A stretch of 64,000 bases of DNA from Letharia columbiana (Eukaryota > Ascomycota > Lecanoromycetes > Lecanorales > Parmeliaceae), in NCBI RefSeq assembly GCF_014066305.1, contig NW_023501096.1, forward strand, positions 124,001-188,000. Reading direction: 5' to 3'. Position 1 is the stretch's first letter. Each line of letters begins with the position of its first letter. Below are positions 44,532 through 53,905 of this stretch, in pieces. Position numbers and translations under genes: made by a program. Below the pieces are notes generated by a model. It saw only the letters and a program-made list of their open reading frames with translations, had not been told where the DNA came from and made no database searches.

Positions 44532-45673
44532 TTGAGTCATATCATCGTGGACGACGCAATCACAGCTCACAATAACCTTGCATTTCTAATCAATGCTCAG
44601 ATCGAGCCAATCGACGCCGACATCAGCCGTGAAACCCTCCTGCAGACTGGGTTCACACTCCAGCAGAGACTTACGTGCACCTCGTGCGATGAACATAACG
44701 CTGTGTCCTTCACTGCGCCATGCAAACACAGCTATTGCGACGACTGTCTAGCTTCGTACGTGAAGAGCGCTCTCGAGCCCGATAGAAATTTTCCATCACT
44801 GTGCTGCAGCCTTTCTATCACACTTCAGTCGTCGCGGACCCATCTCCATCATGATTTGGTCAAACGCTATGAAGAAAAACACGCGGAAATCGTTGCAGAT
44901 TGTTCACTGCTATGTGCTCAGTCTGATTGCTGCGGGGTGATGGCGCCGAAGAAAATCGTCGAGGGTTTGGGACACTGCTTAGCCTGCAACAACTACACAC
45001 GCACCAGGTGTCGACTGCAAGAGCTCAAAGGAAACCCCTGCCCTACAGATGCAGAGCAGGAGGATTTGATGGAGTTAGCGAAAGAGCAGGGATGGCAGGC
45101 CTATTATCGACGCAATAACATGATCGATCTAAACTTTGGTTGCAATCATATGACGTGAGTACAGCTTTCGTTTTGTATTTGCCATACGAAATTGAACGTC
45201 TCAGGTGCGCATGCAAAGCTGAGTTTTGCTACGTGTGCGACAAGATCTGGAAGAATTGCACTTGTCCACAATTTCACGATGACTACCACGAGGAGCTCCG
45301 CGACGACGCTGATGGGTTGGCTGATAGGGTGGTGATTGGCTACTTACCAGGATATCGCCGTCGCAATGTTTTCAGAGCTGAACGGGCAGTCGAGCGGTAT
45401 GCCAAAAACCTGAGGCAGACCTGGGGGAGGCCAGATCCACGTTCACGGGAAGAGCGAAATCAAGAAGTGCGCGATGAGGTGGAGAACGGATGCGACAATG
45501 GCTATTGGCAGCTCGTTCGGATGATAAAAGATGAGCCAGGGCACTGCAAGCTTTGCAGATACGTTGGCCACACGTACATCTGGCAATGCCTTTTTTGTCC
45601 CCTCACCTCGTGCTGGGCATGCCACACCGACGCGCCTCCTGAATATAGACGGGAGAAGCCGCAGCAGGCGTGA
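44532..45673 (+). CDS. RBR (RING1-IBR-RING2) E3 ligase-like protein, degenerate
   Basis: Exons 44532-45154 and 45205-45673 (50-nt intron). The frame opens without an ATG (TTG at 44532, stop at 44472), so a 5' exon lies upstream or is lost. RING1 is complete-looking (LTCTSC, CKHSYCDDC, FPSLCC). The IBR keeps CGVMAPKKIVEGLGHCLAC but the usual TRTCxxCK is TRTRCRLQ. RING2 keeps the catalytic-type GCNHMTCACKAEFCYVC across the intron, but the usual WQxCYxC before it is WQAYYRR, so both Cys are gone. The C-terminus has CKLCRYVGHTYIWQCLFCPLTSCWACHT. RBRs transfer ubiquitin via the RING2 Cys; the lost zinc ligands argue against a normal ligase. It may be a decaying paralogue. Confidence 0.72.
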
Positions 45674-46140
45674 TAGGTTCTTTGGGTGAGCAAACAAACA
45701 ATGCCAAAGCTAGCTTGTGGGGTCATCAAAGCCTGAAAGAAGGCATGAGGATCTTGATGCGTGTAATGGCTGGGGAACTGTCATGGAAGCGGACACACCA
45801 ATGGGCACGCTAGGCAAGTGAGCTCGAACTCCTGGTTGGGCTTATGGGCTTATGGGGTGATAATCCGAGAGCTTGAAAGGACGGGAAGCATCGCTACAAG
45901 GATCACTAGCCTTCGAAGGGCGCGAAGGCATCACATATATCAACCGTGTGACACGGCATTCCACAGACTAGAAAGTAGCGACAGTACGACTCCACGAACA
46001 GTCCCCAGCCACACGTGTCCCCAACAGCTGCGCACCGCTCCCAACCTTGCAGACGCCAACCCAAGCCCGCATCCTATCCCCCATGTCCCATCCTCTCTGT
46101 CAATCCCCGCATCGTCCACCTCGACGTCTCGGCACTGGGC
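45674..46140. other. Intergenic region between the RBR gene and the first metallothionein
   Basis: Convergent 3' ends; no gene recognised. Confidence 0.35.
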
Positions 46141-46271
46141 TTAGTGCTGCGTCAGGTCAGCGTCGCTCTTCCAGAAGGCGTCGAGAAGACACTTACGCCG
46201 CAGCTGCTGCATCCACAGCTCGTGCAGTCACCTTTGCAGGTGGCGCAGCTGGCGCAAGAACAGGGTGCCAT
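46141..46271 (-). CDS. Metallothionein-like peptide 1 (26 aa, 8 Cys)
   Basis: A tiny spliced gene below usual ORF thresholds. Exon 1 46271-46197 encodes 25 residues beginning MAPCSCASCATC; exon 2 46146-46141 adds His and TAA. The 50-nt intron starts GTAAGT, has a GCTGACC branch site and ends GACGCAG. Cys at 4, 6, 9, 12, 16, 19, 21 and 24 form C-x-C and C-x-x-C motifs, with Ser, Gly and Thr between and no aromatic residue, the signature of fungal copper metallothioneins. It would bind Cu(I) (or Zn/Cd) in the cytosol as a thiolate cluster. Read without splicing it would be 40 residues. A second such gene lies 0.8 kb away on the same strand. No expression evidence is available to me. Confidence 0.78.
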
Positions 46272-46324
46272 TTTGGTAGGTAAGGGGTCGGTAATGTGGG
46301 TTTGGGTGGATGGTGTTTGCTATT

Positions 46325-46340
46325 GTGTGTGTGTGTGTGT
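46325..46340. repeat. (GT)8 microsatellite
   Basis: Eight GT units followed by GGGTGGGTGG; lies in the leader of metallothionein 1. Confidence 0.9.
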
Positions 46341-46377
46341 GGGTGGGTGGATGGTGATTCTGTGGGAGGTGGTGAGG

Positions 46378-46380
<3 letters not shown>

Positions 46381-46410
<30 letters not shown>
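46381..46410. repeat. (GAAA)n microsatellite
   Basis: About seven tandem GAAA units; a CTTT tract on the transcribed strand of metallothionein 1. Confidence 0.9.
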
Positions 46411-47046
46411 GAGAGTGATTTCGGGGGACCGGATATGTCTTATAGGAGTGGTGTTTGGGCCGTCATTCTAGAGTACGCACGATCCCCTCCAAGCACAAGT
46501 CGCGCATCCATCTCCCACCGCGGACGTGATCGCTGGTTATTGGCCAATGGTGGGGACCAGAGGTAGCAGCTTTCGGACCTTTTGCTGCGTGGTTTGTCTC
46601 CGACGAAGCGGTACCTGCCTGATGGAGTATTTCGGTCTGGGGGGCATTGGTTCAGGAGGGTGGTGGGGTGCATATGCGGAACCAGCACATTGGGATCCTA
46701 CGAATCGTCCGAGGTCGCACTGAGGGCAAGGCGCAGTGAAGCGTGTGATGGCGCTCAGTACTGCAGGATGGGCTGGAGTCACGGCTTGTCTTCCTAGCCG
46801 CTAATGAATGTGACCGTCTCCCACTATCTATGTGTGTCTCAATCCTCTACACGCGCGTCCGTGCCCATGATATTACATCCCATAACTCCCCCAACATGTT
46901 CCTCTCGTCCAGTCTCGCTTCGTCTCCATATCCACATCCACATCCCGCTCATGCCCCATCTCGATCTTCCCATTCCTACATCCCACACGCCCACCGTCAG
47001 CACCCCCCATGACCATGCGCTCGGACCGTGCAACACGCACCCTATT

Positions 47047-47185
47047 TCATTTGCAGGTGCATTGACCAGAAGGGCAGGCACACGAGGTGCCGCAGCTGCA
47101 TGAACAACCTGGACCTATTCGCGAACGAGAACTCAGCCAAGAACACCGGCGGGATAAAAGGGTGGGGGTGGTTGAGCGTACCCAT
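47047..47185 (-). CDS. Metallothionein-like peptide 2 (23 aa, 7 Cys)
   Basis: Exon 1 is just four bases (47185-47182, ATGG); exon 2 is 47114-47047. The 67-nt intron begins GTACGC, has a GGCTGAG branch-like site and ends GAATAG. The peptide begins MGPGCSCSCGTSCAC, has Cys at 5, 7, 9, 13, 15, 20 and 22, and ends in Lys. Seven Cys in C-x-C pairs within about 25 residues is the layout of the Neurospora copper metallothionein. Exon 2 has no usable ATG in frame, so the splice is required; the reading frame ends at TGA. Role by analogy: copper buffering and detoxification. Cys spacing differs from that of peptide 1, so the two are old or fast-evolving duplicates. Confidence 0.75.
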
Positions 47186-47362
47186 TGTTGATGGCTGAGG
47201 ACGTTGAGGGTTTGCTATGGTTGTTGGTAATCGGTCGCAGATTGGTGCGTGCGCAGGATGAAGGTGTTGAAGTAGTGCTGGTGTAGTGATGGAGAGATGT
47301 GTGAATAGCTTTCAATAATGTAGAGTAGAGCTGTTTTGAACAAAAGAGGTGGGGAGATGGTG

Positions 47363-47373
47363 GGGTATTTATG
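47363..47373 (-). promoter_or_regulatory. TATA-like element of metallothionein 2
   Basis: CATAAATACC on the minus strand about 180 bp upstream of the start codon. I could not identify a copper-response element. Confidence 0.35.
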
Positions 47374-48375
47374 AATGCGGCCGTTCAAGTTTGCCAAGCA
47401 AAGGGCACCCGCGCTAGAATCCTACATCTGGAAAAAAGTCTCCGAGGGGCTTTCCGCCAGAGAGCTTTACCACGTTGGCTGATCTCCGTTGCTCCAAGAC
47501 GCCTGCCTTTGGCCAAAATCTCCGCTGCCTTCATTTGTTATAAAGTACTGATGCAAAGACTGCGTCTAGAGAACATGATCGGCATAATTCCGCTCTCAAG
47601 CACGGGGATTGTGGGAGAAGGTTTGCTCGATCATGCGCGTCGGCGTGTAGCCCGTTCCTTCGAGGACCCCTAGCCTGTTGCTTGGCACGTTCGATCATTC
47701 CTTGTCTGATTGCTCCGCGGCCCGTGCTCTCGCCTGCGATTGCTTTATTGGTGAGGATAAGGTACCCAATCGATAATAGGTAAGTCTGAAGGAATAGACA
47801 GCAAGTTCTAGCTGCATCCTGGGCTCTAGGAGACATGAATGCGTTGAGACATCGTCGCCGATAGAAACCGTGACTGCTAGATGATAAAGATACCTCTTTG
47901 CAGGAAATCTTTAGAAAAATCTTATTCTTTTATTTGGCCACCGCAACCGTTGTACGCAAACCTCTAGAAATCCACTAGTCCCATTTGAGGTTTTGGGCAC
48001 ACCGCAACCGTTGAATTACGCAAAACTTTAGGAAACCCACTAGTCCGATTTGAGGTTTTGGGCACACCGCAACCGTTGAATTACGCAAAACTTTAGGAAA
48101 GCCACTAGCCGCATTCGAGGTTCTGGGCACCTTTGGTGCTTCATGGTTTAACCTGAAGCTAGCATTCAGTTTCAGGACTCGGAGTTTGACGCGCGCCGAC
48201 CCGTCAACTTCAACTTTCGCAAGAAGTGCTACTGTGCTCCTGGAGCTGAGGTCCGTTATCCGTCTGTGCCATCAGGCACAATGCGCTGCGCCATGTCATC
48301 CTACGCGAAAGACACCTTTCGAGGTGCCCTCCTCAACCCATTTTATCTTTCTCACGATGAATTGATTGATCAAAG
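47374..48375. other. Intergenic 1 kb with tandem repeats
   Basis: Contains the triple 61-65-bp repeat listed separately; no gene otherwise. Its right part is the promoter of the glycosyltransferase-like gene. Confidence 0.4.
47941..48130. repeat. Three tandem units of 61-65 bp
   Basis: Units start at 47941, 48002 and 48067 with CCGCAACCGTTG, then (T)TACGCAAA, TAGAAA/TAGGAAA, CCACTAG, and TTGAGGTTTTGGGCAC. The second and third copies are nearly identical; the first is shorter. Confidence 0.9.
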
Positions 48376-50018
48376 ATGTTATCCGCTGCTGCTGCTGCGA
48401 GATCTCAACCTCTCGTCATAGCCACCACAATCGCATTCCTAATCTTGTGCCTTCACTATTATCTACCAACCAACGTCCAGTCATGGGAATTGGAATCAAC
48501 ATCGCACAGCAAGGCACAATACTTTACAACGAGGGTTCCTTACCCTCTACCATCTTCATATCCAGAATTTCTCAGTAAATCTACGGGCAGAGACAGTCAT
48601 GCGGTATCTTCATATCCTCCTCAACCGAAGCCTCCCAGCTACTATGAGGATCGTTTGGTGGCATTTGGCACTGAGGAATCTCACATTGAAATTGAACTTG
48701 CCAAGTGGGATTTCTCAGGCCTGAACTACACAATCATAGTACCCACTTTTGTGCGTCTTCCTTCCCTAACGTTGCCAATTCAATCTGCCTTGGAAACCGA
48801 AAGACTAAAAATTGGGCAGGTGGGCCACTTTCGTGACGCAATCGCCTTCCTTCAATCCCTGCGCTGTCTCTGCACCGACATCAACGACATCGAGATAGCT
48901 TTTGTCCTCTCAAGCACCACAGAAGTCTCTCAATTTGGCAACTTAGTTCAAAGTATGAAACCATGCGGCGACCACTACGGCATTTATCCTATGCCCGCCA
49001 ACCAAACCGGGAACCCTCAAATCCATCTTATGAATCTCTATGACCTTCTTCCCTCATTTCTACAGAAAAAGGTGGAGCCCGACAACACCAACCACTTGCT
49101 CGAGCATTACGGCAAGTTCAAATATCAAGGTCTCAAGAAGCTACTGGCAGCCAGAGAGCTGCGCTATAATGCCGCTTTGTGGATCGACTCGGAGGCTATC
49201 GTAACACAGCCCTTCGAAATGCGTCCCCTTTTCAGCCAGCACCTACTTCATCCGATCGTGTGGAAGTCTCGACACGCGACCCATCCTCAACAGGTTGAAC
49301 ATATGCGCAGCGCCGCAAGGGTACTTGGCCGCTCCCTAGACTCCTTTGGAACGCGATATCTAAGTGGAGTTGAAAACATGATGTGGTTTGTTGAAACGGA
49401 AATCATCGGAGACATGTTTGCATTCGTGGAAGCTGCACATGGGAAGCCATTCCTGAAGGTTTTCCTGGAAACTGAGGGCCAAGCATTTGAAGCAACCACC
49501 TATCACATGCACATCCAGACGCGGAAACTTGAGACGGGGCCGGATTCGATCTTTGCGAGGTACAAGGTGCTTGAGACGGAGCGGGAGTTGATTCGTTGGG
49601 GACTTGGTAAGCAAATTAGCACCCTAGCCTTTCCCCAATTCTACTTCCAGAACCGAGAGAGCTCTAGCATCGACCTTCCATAGCGAGAAGACGACACTAA
49701 TAACTACCAGTACCCGGCTTCCATTATGAAGAAGAGAGCGTCTGCGGATGGGGCGAAGTCCTCTTCAAATTAATCAAGGAGCCTGGTATGCAACCGCTCC
49801 TTTCGGCCTTTCTCAAGCGCTATGGATGGCACTTTCAACGTATCGATGACGATTTCTTACTACCCGGAGAAGGGGAATCTGGGAACCGCGAGATGATAAA
49901 GCGATGGATCTATGAATCACCGGTTTATATGTTTACGAATGGATGTCCGCCAAGTTTCCACGAGTGGTTAGCCCAAGGAACAGAGTTTGCCGAGAAGGAA
50001 GTGGGCGCCAACACGTAG
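48376..50018 (+). CDS. Type II membrane protein, glycosyltransferase-like
   Basis: Exons 48376-49606 and 49711-50018 (104-nt intron, GTAAGC..CCAG) encode 512 residues. A short N-terminus precedes one TM (PLVIATTIAFLILCLHYYL, residues 12-30) and a Ser/Pro-rich stem, as in Golgi glycosyltransferases. The catalytic-like part contains YTIIVPTFVRLPSL, ELRYNAALWIDSEAIVTQPF (a DxE near 270 in place of DxD) and IVWKSR. The second exon adds VPGFHYEEESVCGWGEVLF and SPVYMFTNGCPPSFHEWL. The fold resembles GT-A enzymes acting on a lumenal substrate, but I do not recognise the CAZy family. Reading through the donor would give a 435-residue truncated form. Confidence 0.72.
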
Positions 50019-50725
50019 AGACTCGATGGTTAATGAAATACCGGAAGCCAGGGCTCTAATAAGACTCCTCGAGTCAGGACTGAGCAGCCTCATTCTCGGA
50101 TCCTACGACCCGAGCAGGAAATATAGCATAAGGGGTCGTCGTTGACAGAGGCTTTCTGCGGCAAGCAAATTGTTTCCGGAAACGTCTCGGATATGACACC
50201 GCACGCAGGCGCAGAGAACGCAAGACCTCGAAAGTCAGAAGTCAATAACCGTGGCACCTGCCATGGTTTCGCAACTTGATAGCCGGATGAGGTACTTGTG
50301 AGTCATTGCCTTTCAGTGAAGCAGTTGGCCAGGACGTTCATAACATCGATGGGTCAGGCAGATGGGTAGTGAGGACATACGATATGGAAGACGTGAGGAA
50401 GATCAAGATAGACTGGACAGGAAGATGGGACGGGCCCAGTGACTGGAGTGAAGACGAGTGGTAATTACATAGGCTGGGATGAACTAATATAGTCAACACC
50501 CGAATCGAAGCGATGAATCTCAGCAGCCTGTGTGTCAAAGTGCCCTGTGATCCCACCAAGTCTACTCTCCCACCATGGCCATATACAAGGGGGATGCTGT
50601 ACCTCGCAATTGCTGTGATGCTTTCACGCTAGTCCCAAGTTAGCCTCTAAATGCCAAGCCAGACACCTTTTCTAAAGCTTTCGTTCAATGCGCGTAGCCG
50701 CAGTCCTGTCTTTACAATTCTCAAA
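50019..50725. other. Intergenic 0.7 kb
   Basis: Includes the promoter of the glucosidase II beta gene. No motif or gene recognised. Confidence 0.4.
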
Positions 50726-52521
50726 ATGAGAAGCCCATATTTCTTACTACTCTCTGGGACAGTAGCCAGAGCAATTGTAGCTGCAGAAGCCCCTCGGCCA
50801 CGGGGCGTTGGCCCTGAATGTTCGACGCCTCTCCCCAAAGCTGTACCGCTCGCGTGACTTGCTTACTGACCGAATGGACAGTTGCCAAATACTACAAAGA
50901 CTCGGAAACGTTCACATGCATATCTGCCCCCTCGATACACCTTTCCGTTGCTCGTCTAAACGACGATTTCTGCGACTGCCCTGACGGTTCCGATGAACCT
51001 GGCACCTCTGCCTGCGCACACCTTTCTCCCCTCTCTCCGGCCTTCCTTGGATCGACTCCCAGCGATGATTTAGATACTACAACTGCACTACCTGGCTTTT
51101 ACTGCAAGAATAAAGGCCATCACCCAAGCTATGTCCCTTTTACAGTTGTTAATGATGGCGTCTGCGACTACGAGTTTTGCTGCGATGGGAGTGATGAATG
51201 GGCGAGGGTTGGCGGTGTGAAATGCGAGGACCGGTGCAAAGAGATTGGCAAGGAATGGAAGAAACAGGATGAGCAGAGGCAGAAATCGCTCTCCAATGCA
51301 GCGAAGAGGAGGAAGGAGATAGTGGCGGATGCTGAGAGACTGAGAAAGGAGGTCGAAGACCGATTACAGTCGTTGCGAACAGAGATTCAGGGCGGAGAGA
51401 TGAAGGTGAAGGCTCTTGAATCAGACCTGGCGGAGGCTGAAAGACAGGAAAGGAGTAAGGTCGTCAGGAGTCCCAAAGAACTAAGTAAGATGGGCCTGTT
51501 GGCCCAGCTTGCGAAGGATAGGACAGAGGAGCTTCGGGAATCACTAGTGGAGGTGCGAGTTCAGAGAGATACGGGCAAAGAGAGGATTGCAGAGCTGGAA
51601 GGGATACTGTCAACGTTCAAGGAGGAGTACAACCCTAACTTCAACGACGAAGGTGTTAAGAGAGCTGTCAGGAGCTGGGAAGAATATGCTGCCCGGGACA
51701 AGCCTGCGCTTGGCGATGATGCCCATGACCGAGACCTCGACGAGATAGCGAAGCCCGATGGTGAGACTGGCGCTATCAAGTGGAGTGAATGGGAGGAGCC
51801 TGAGGAGAGTGATGTCGGCGTTCGTAAGTCTCCGCCTGTCAGTTCCACTTTGTCCACTTTTGACAATCTCAAAGTCTACAAATTTGCAGCCTACCTCCCC
51901 ACCACCGTGAGAGACTGGCTTGACCAAAAGCTCCGCGACTTCCGGGTGATACTTGTGGACAACGGCATCCTCGCCGCCACTCACTCCCCTGATGGCGAAT
52001 CCAAAGGACTCGCAGATGCCCGTAACGCTCTCAAAGCCGCCCAAGACAGCCTGAACGAGAACAACAAGCAACTCAATACCCATCAAGAAGACCTCGACAA
52101 AGATTACGGCGCCGACGATGTGTTCCGCGCTCTCAAAGGGCAGTGCGTCAGCAAGGATTCTGGTGAGTATACATACGAGCTATGCTGGCTGGACAAGACG
52201 AAGCAGAAATCGAAAAAAGGCGGCTCTCAGACTGTTATGGGAAATTTCGTGTCCGTCGAAAGAATCCTGGTTGATGATGAGGTCCCACCTGACGGAAAGG
52301 GGCTAGGCAGTGGGGAGAGAGTGGCGCTGAGATATGGGAATGGGCAACATTGCTGGAATGGACCGAATAGGAGTACGCTCGTTGTGCTGGCATGTGCAGA
52401 GAAGGACGAAGTATGGAAGGTAACAGAGGAAGAGAAGTGTGTGTATAGGATGGAGGTGGGGACGCCTGCTGTCTGTGGAGTGGGCGAGAAGAGGGAGGAG
52501 AGGCCTAAAGATGAGCTATAG
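50726..52521 (+). CDS. Glucosidase II beta subunit (PRKCSH/Gtb1-like), ER lumen
   Basis: Regulatory subunit that retains alpha-glucosidase II in the ER and presents N-glycans for glucose trimming. Exons 50726-50819, 50882-51823 and 51875-52521 encode 560 residues. The signal peptide (MRSPYFLLLSGTVARAIVAA) is in exon 1 and splices at GVGPEFAKYY. Two LDLa-like motifs follow: CDCPDGSDEPGTSAC and VCDYEFCCDGSDEW. A long Lys/Glu coiled coil spans about 130-260, and an acidic WSEWEEPEESD segment leads into YKFAAYLP. The C-terminal mannose-6-phosphate-receptor-homology domain has CVSKDSGEYTYELCW, GERVALRYGNGQHCWNG and VLACAEKDEVWKV. The chain ends KDEL, an ER-retrieval signal. ATG 50726 is preferred over 50651 because the signal peptide starts there. 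Confidence 0.93.
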
Positions 52522-52671
52522 CTGAAGATAGACGAGATATTTGTACATTAGACAATCTGCAAAGGGTATCACCGATAATATGTACACAATATTGATGGCA
52601 CATTTCCAACCCAAATCGCCCTTCAGCCAGATTCTTATTCCCCAACGCCGTACTATGCTGCCACGGATATC

Positions 52672-53631
52672 TCATCGTTTCGCATTTGCAGGTATGGAAA
52701 ATCCTCTCGTCATAAAATCCAAATGTTTCTCGTCCATTCCATTCTTATTCGAAAACAAGCTCTTCACATTGTCATTCGCTCCTAGCTTCCTCCGCTTGTT
52801 CCGCTCTTCCTGCTCCGCCAGGACCTTTGCCGTTAACGATGCCGTCTCCGCGTTCTTGAGGTTGCTTTCCGGCTTCTCGCTCTTCGTTTGTGTCGGGTTG
52901 AGGGGTTCCTCGCCTACGGTAGCTTCTTCGACAGTGGCTGTCTTCTTCCTTTTCTTGCCGGCACCGGGGGCTTTCTTTAGTGAGTGTGTCAGGCCTTGTG
53001 CTTTCAGAGCTTCGATGCGCTGTTCGAGGCGGTCCTTGTCTGTTTCGGAGGTGGGAAGGATCGGTATCATATTCTCGGCGGTGTAGGGTTCGTTGCACTG
53101 CCCTTTGTCAGCATTCTCGTACTATAGGTCAATATTCCAGTAGATCGAGCATACCAGTAGGCAAACATCACCCGGCATCTCTTTGAAGACTGTCTCCCCA
53201 AACGCATGGCCGCACGGCACGAGATATACAGCCCTCGTTCCCGGTCCCAACTGTTTGCCCGTAACGGGACAAACCCATCTCTGACTCCCTCCCGCCCCTT
53301 CAGTCTGGAACCGTACCTCAACTACATCCCTCAACCCCCTCAAGCGATCCTTGAATGCCTCCCCTCTCCTCTCCAACTCCGCCTTCTCCACCTCTCCACC
53401 CTCTTTCCCCACGTCTAGCAAATAATCAAGCACGGCATCTTTGTTGTATAAGGTGCCTAAAGCGTCTGAGACGACAGGACGGCGTAGAGGTTGGTGAGAG
53501 AGGGCGCAGGTGGACCAGTAGTGCTCTTGTTGCTCGGTTTGGATTTCCTTGACTTGGGTGGTCGAGAGGGCAGCGGCGGAGGACTTGACGAGTTCGCGTC
53601 GAGTAGGGATGGAGCCCCCGTCGTTACCCAT
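52672..53631 (-). CDS. rtf2: Rtf2 (replication termination factor 2) family protein
   Basis: Nuclear protein with a modified RING (C2HC2) that stabilises stalled replication forks in fission yeast. Exons 53631-53155 and 53097-52672 (57-nt intron) encode 300 residues. The start MGNDGGSIPTRRELVK is the family hallmark. It continues with HYWSTCALSHQPLRRPVVSD and LGTLYNKDAVLDYLL, then RWVCPVTGKQLG, VYLVPCGHAFGE, and DVCLLCNEPYTAENMIPILP joined over the splice, which completes the zinc ligands. The C-terminus is Lys-rich with GKKRKK and ends with FMTRGFSIPANAKR. Convergent with the glucosidase gene (150 bp) and divergent from the BTB-like gene. Confidence 0.93.
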
Positions 53632-53905
53632 TGTAGACGCCGTCTATCTGATAGAAAGATATGAGTAATCGCAGAAGTGTTGCCTGCCTGGGAGGTAGCA
53701 ATCTGCAACTAGCGGGCAAAAAACAAAAAACCGTTGCGGGATGACATATGCGGGGCTAGCAAAGTTTCCCTTCTGACCGGAAGGCGAGTTGCATCTCTTC
53801 TTTCATGTTTGCTTACCTTCTTAAATTTCTCCCCAGAATGCGGCTGCCCTCTCGGAGTATCTACCGACTCTCATCAGCTGCCTCTGGGGACTCTCTTCGC
53901 CCGCA

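Larger units (their letters stand above)
46272..47046. promoter_or_regulatory. Leader and promoter of metallothionein 1, with microsatellites
   Basis: On the minus strand CTATAAGAC (46438-46446) lies about 170 bp upstream of the ATG as a plausible TATA box. The transcript leader would then contain a pure CTTT tract (46381-46410) and a CA repeat (46325-46340). Longer ORFs in the interval have no recognisable similarity. Confidence 0.45.

Noticed and set aside
46015..46566. 183-codon plus-strand ORF
   Set aside because: Antisense to metallothionein 1 and includes GT and GAAA microsatellites translated as Val/Cys and Lys/Glu runs.
47941..48130. CRISPR-like array
   Set aside because: Whole units repeat without spacers, and the genome is eukaryotic.
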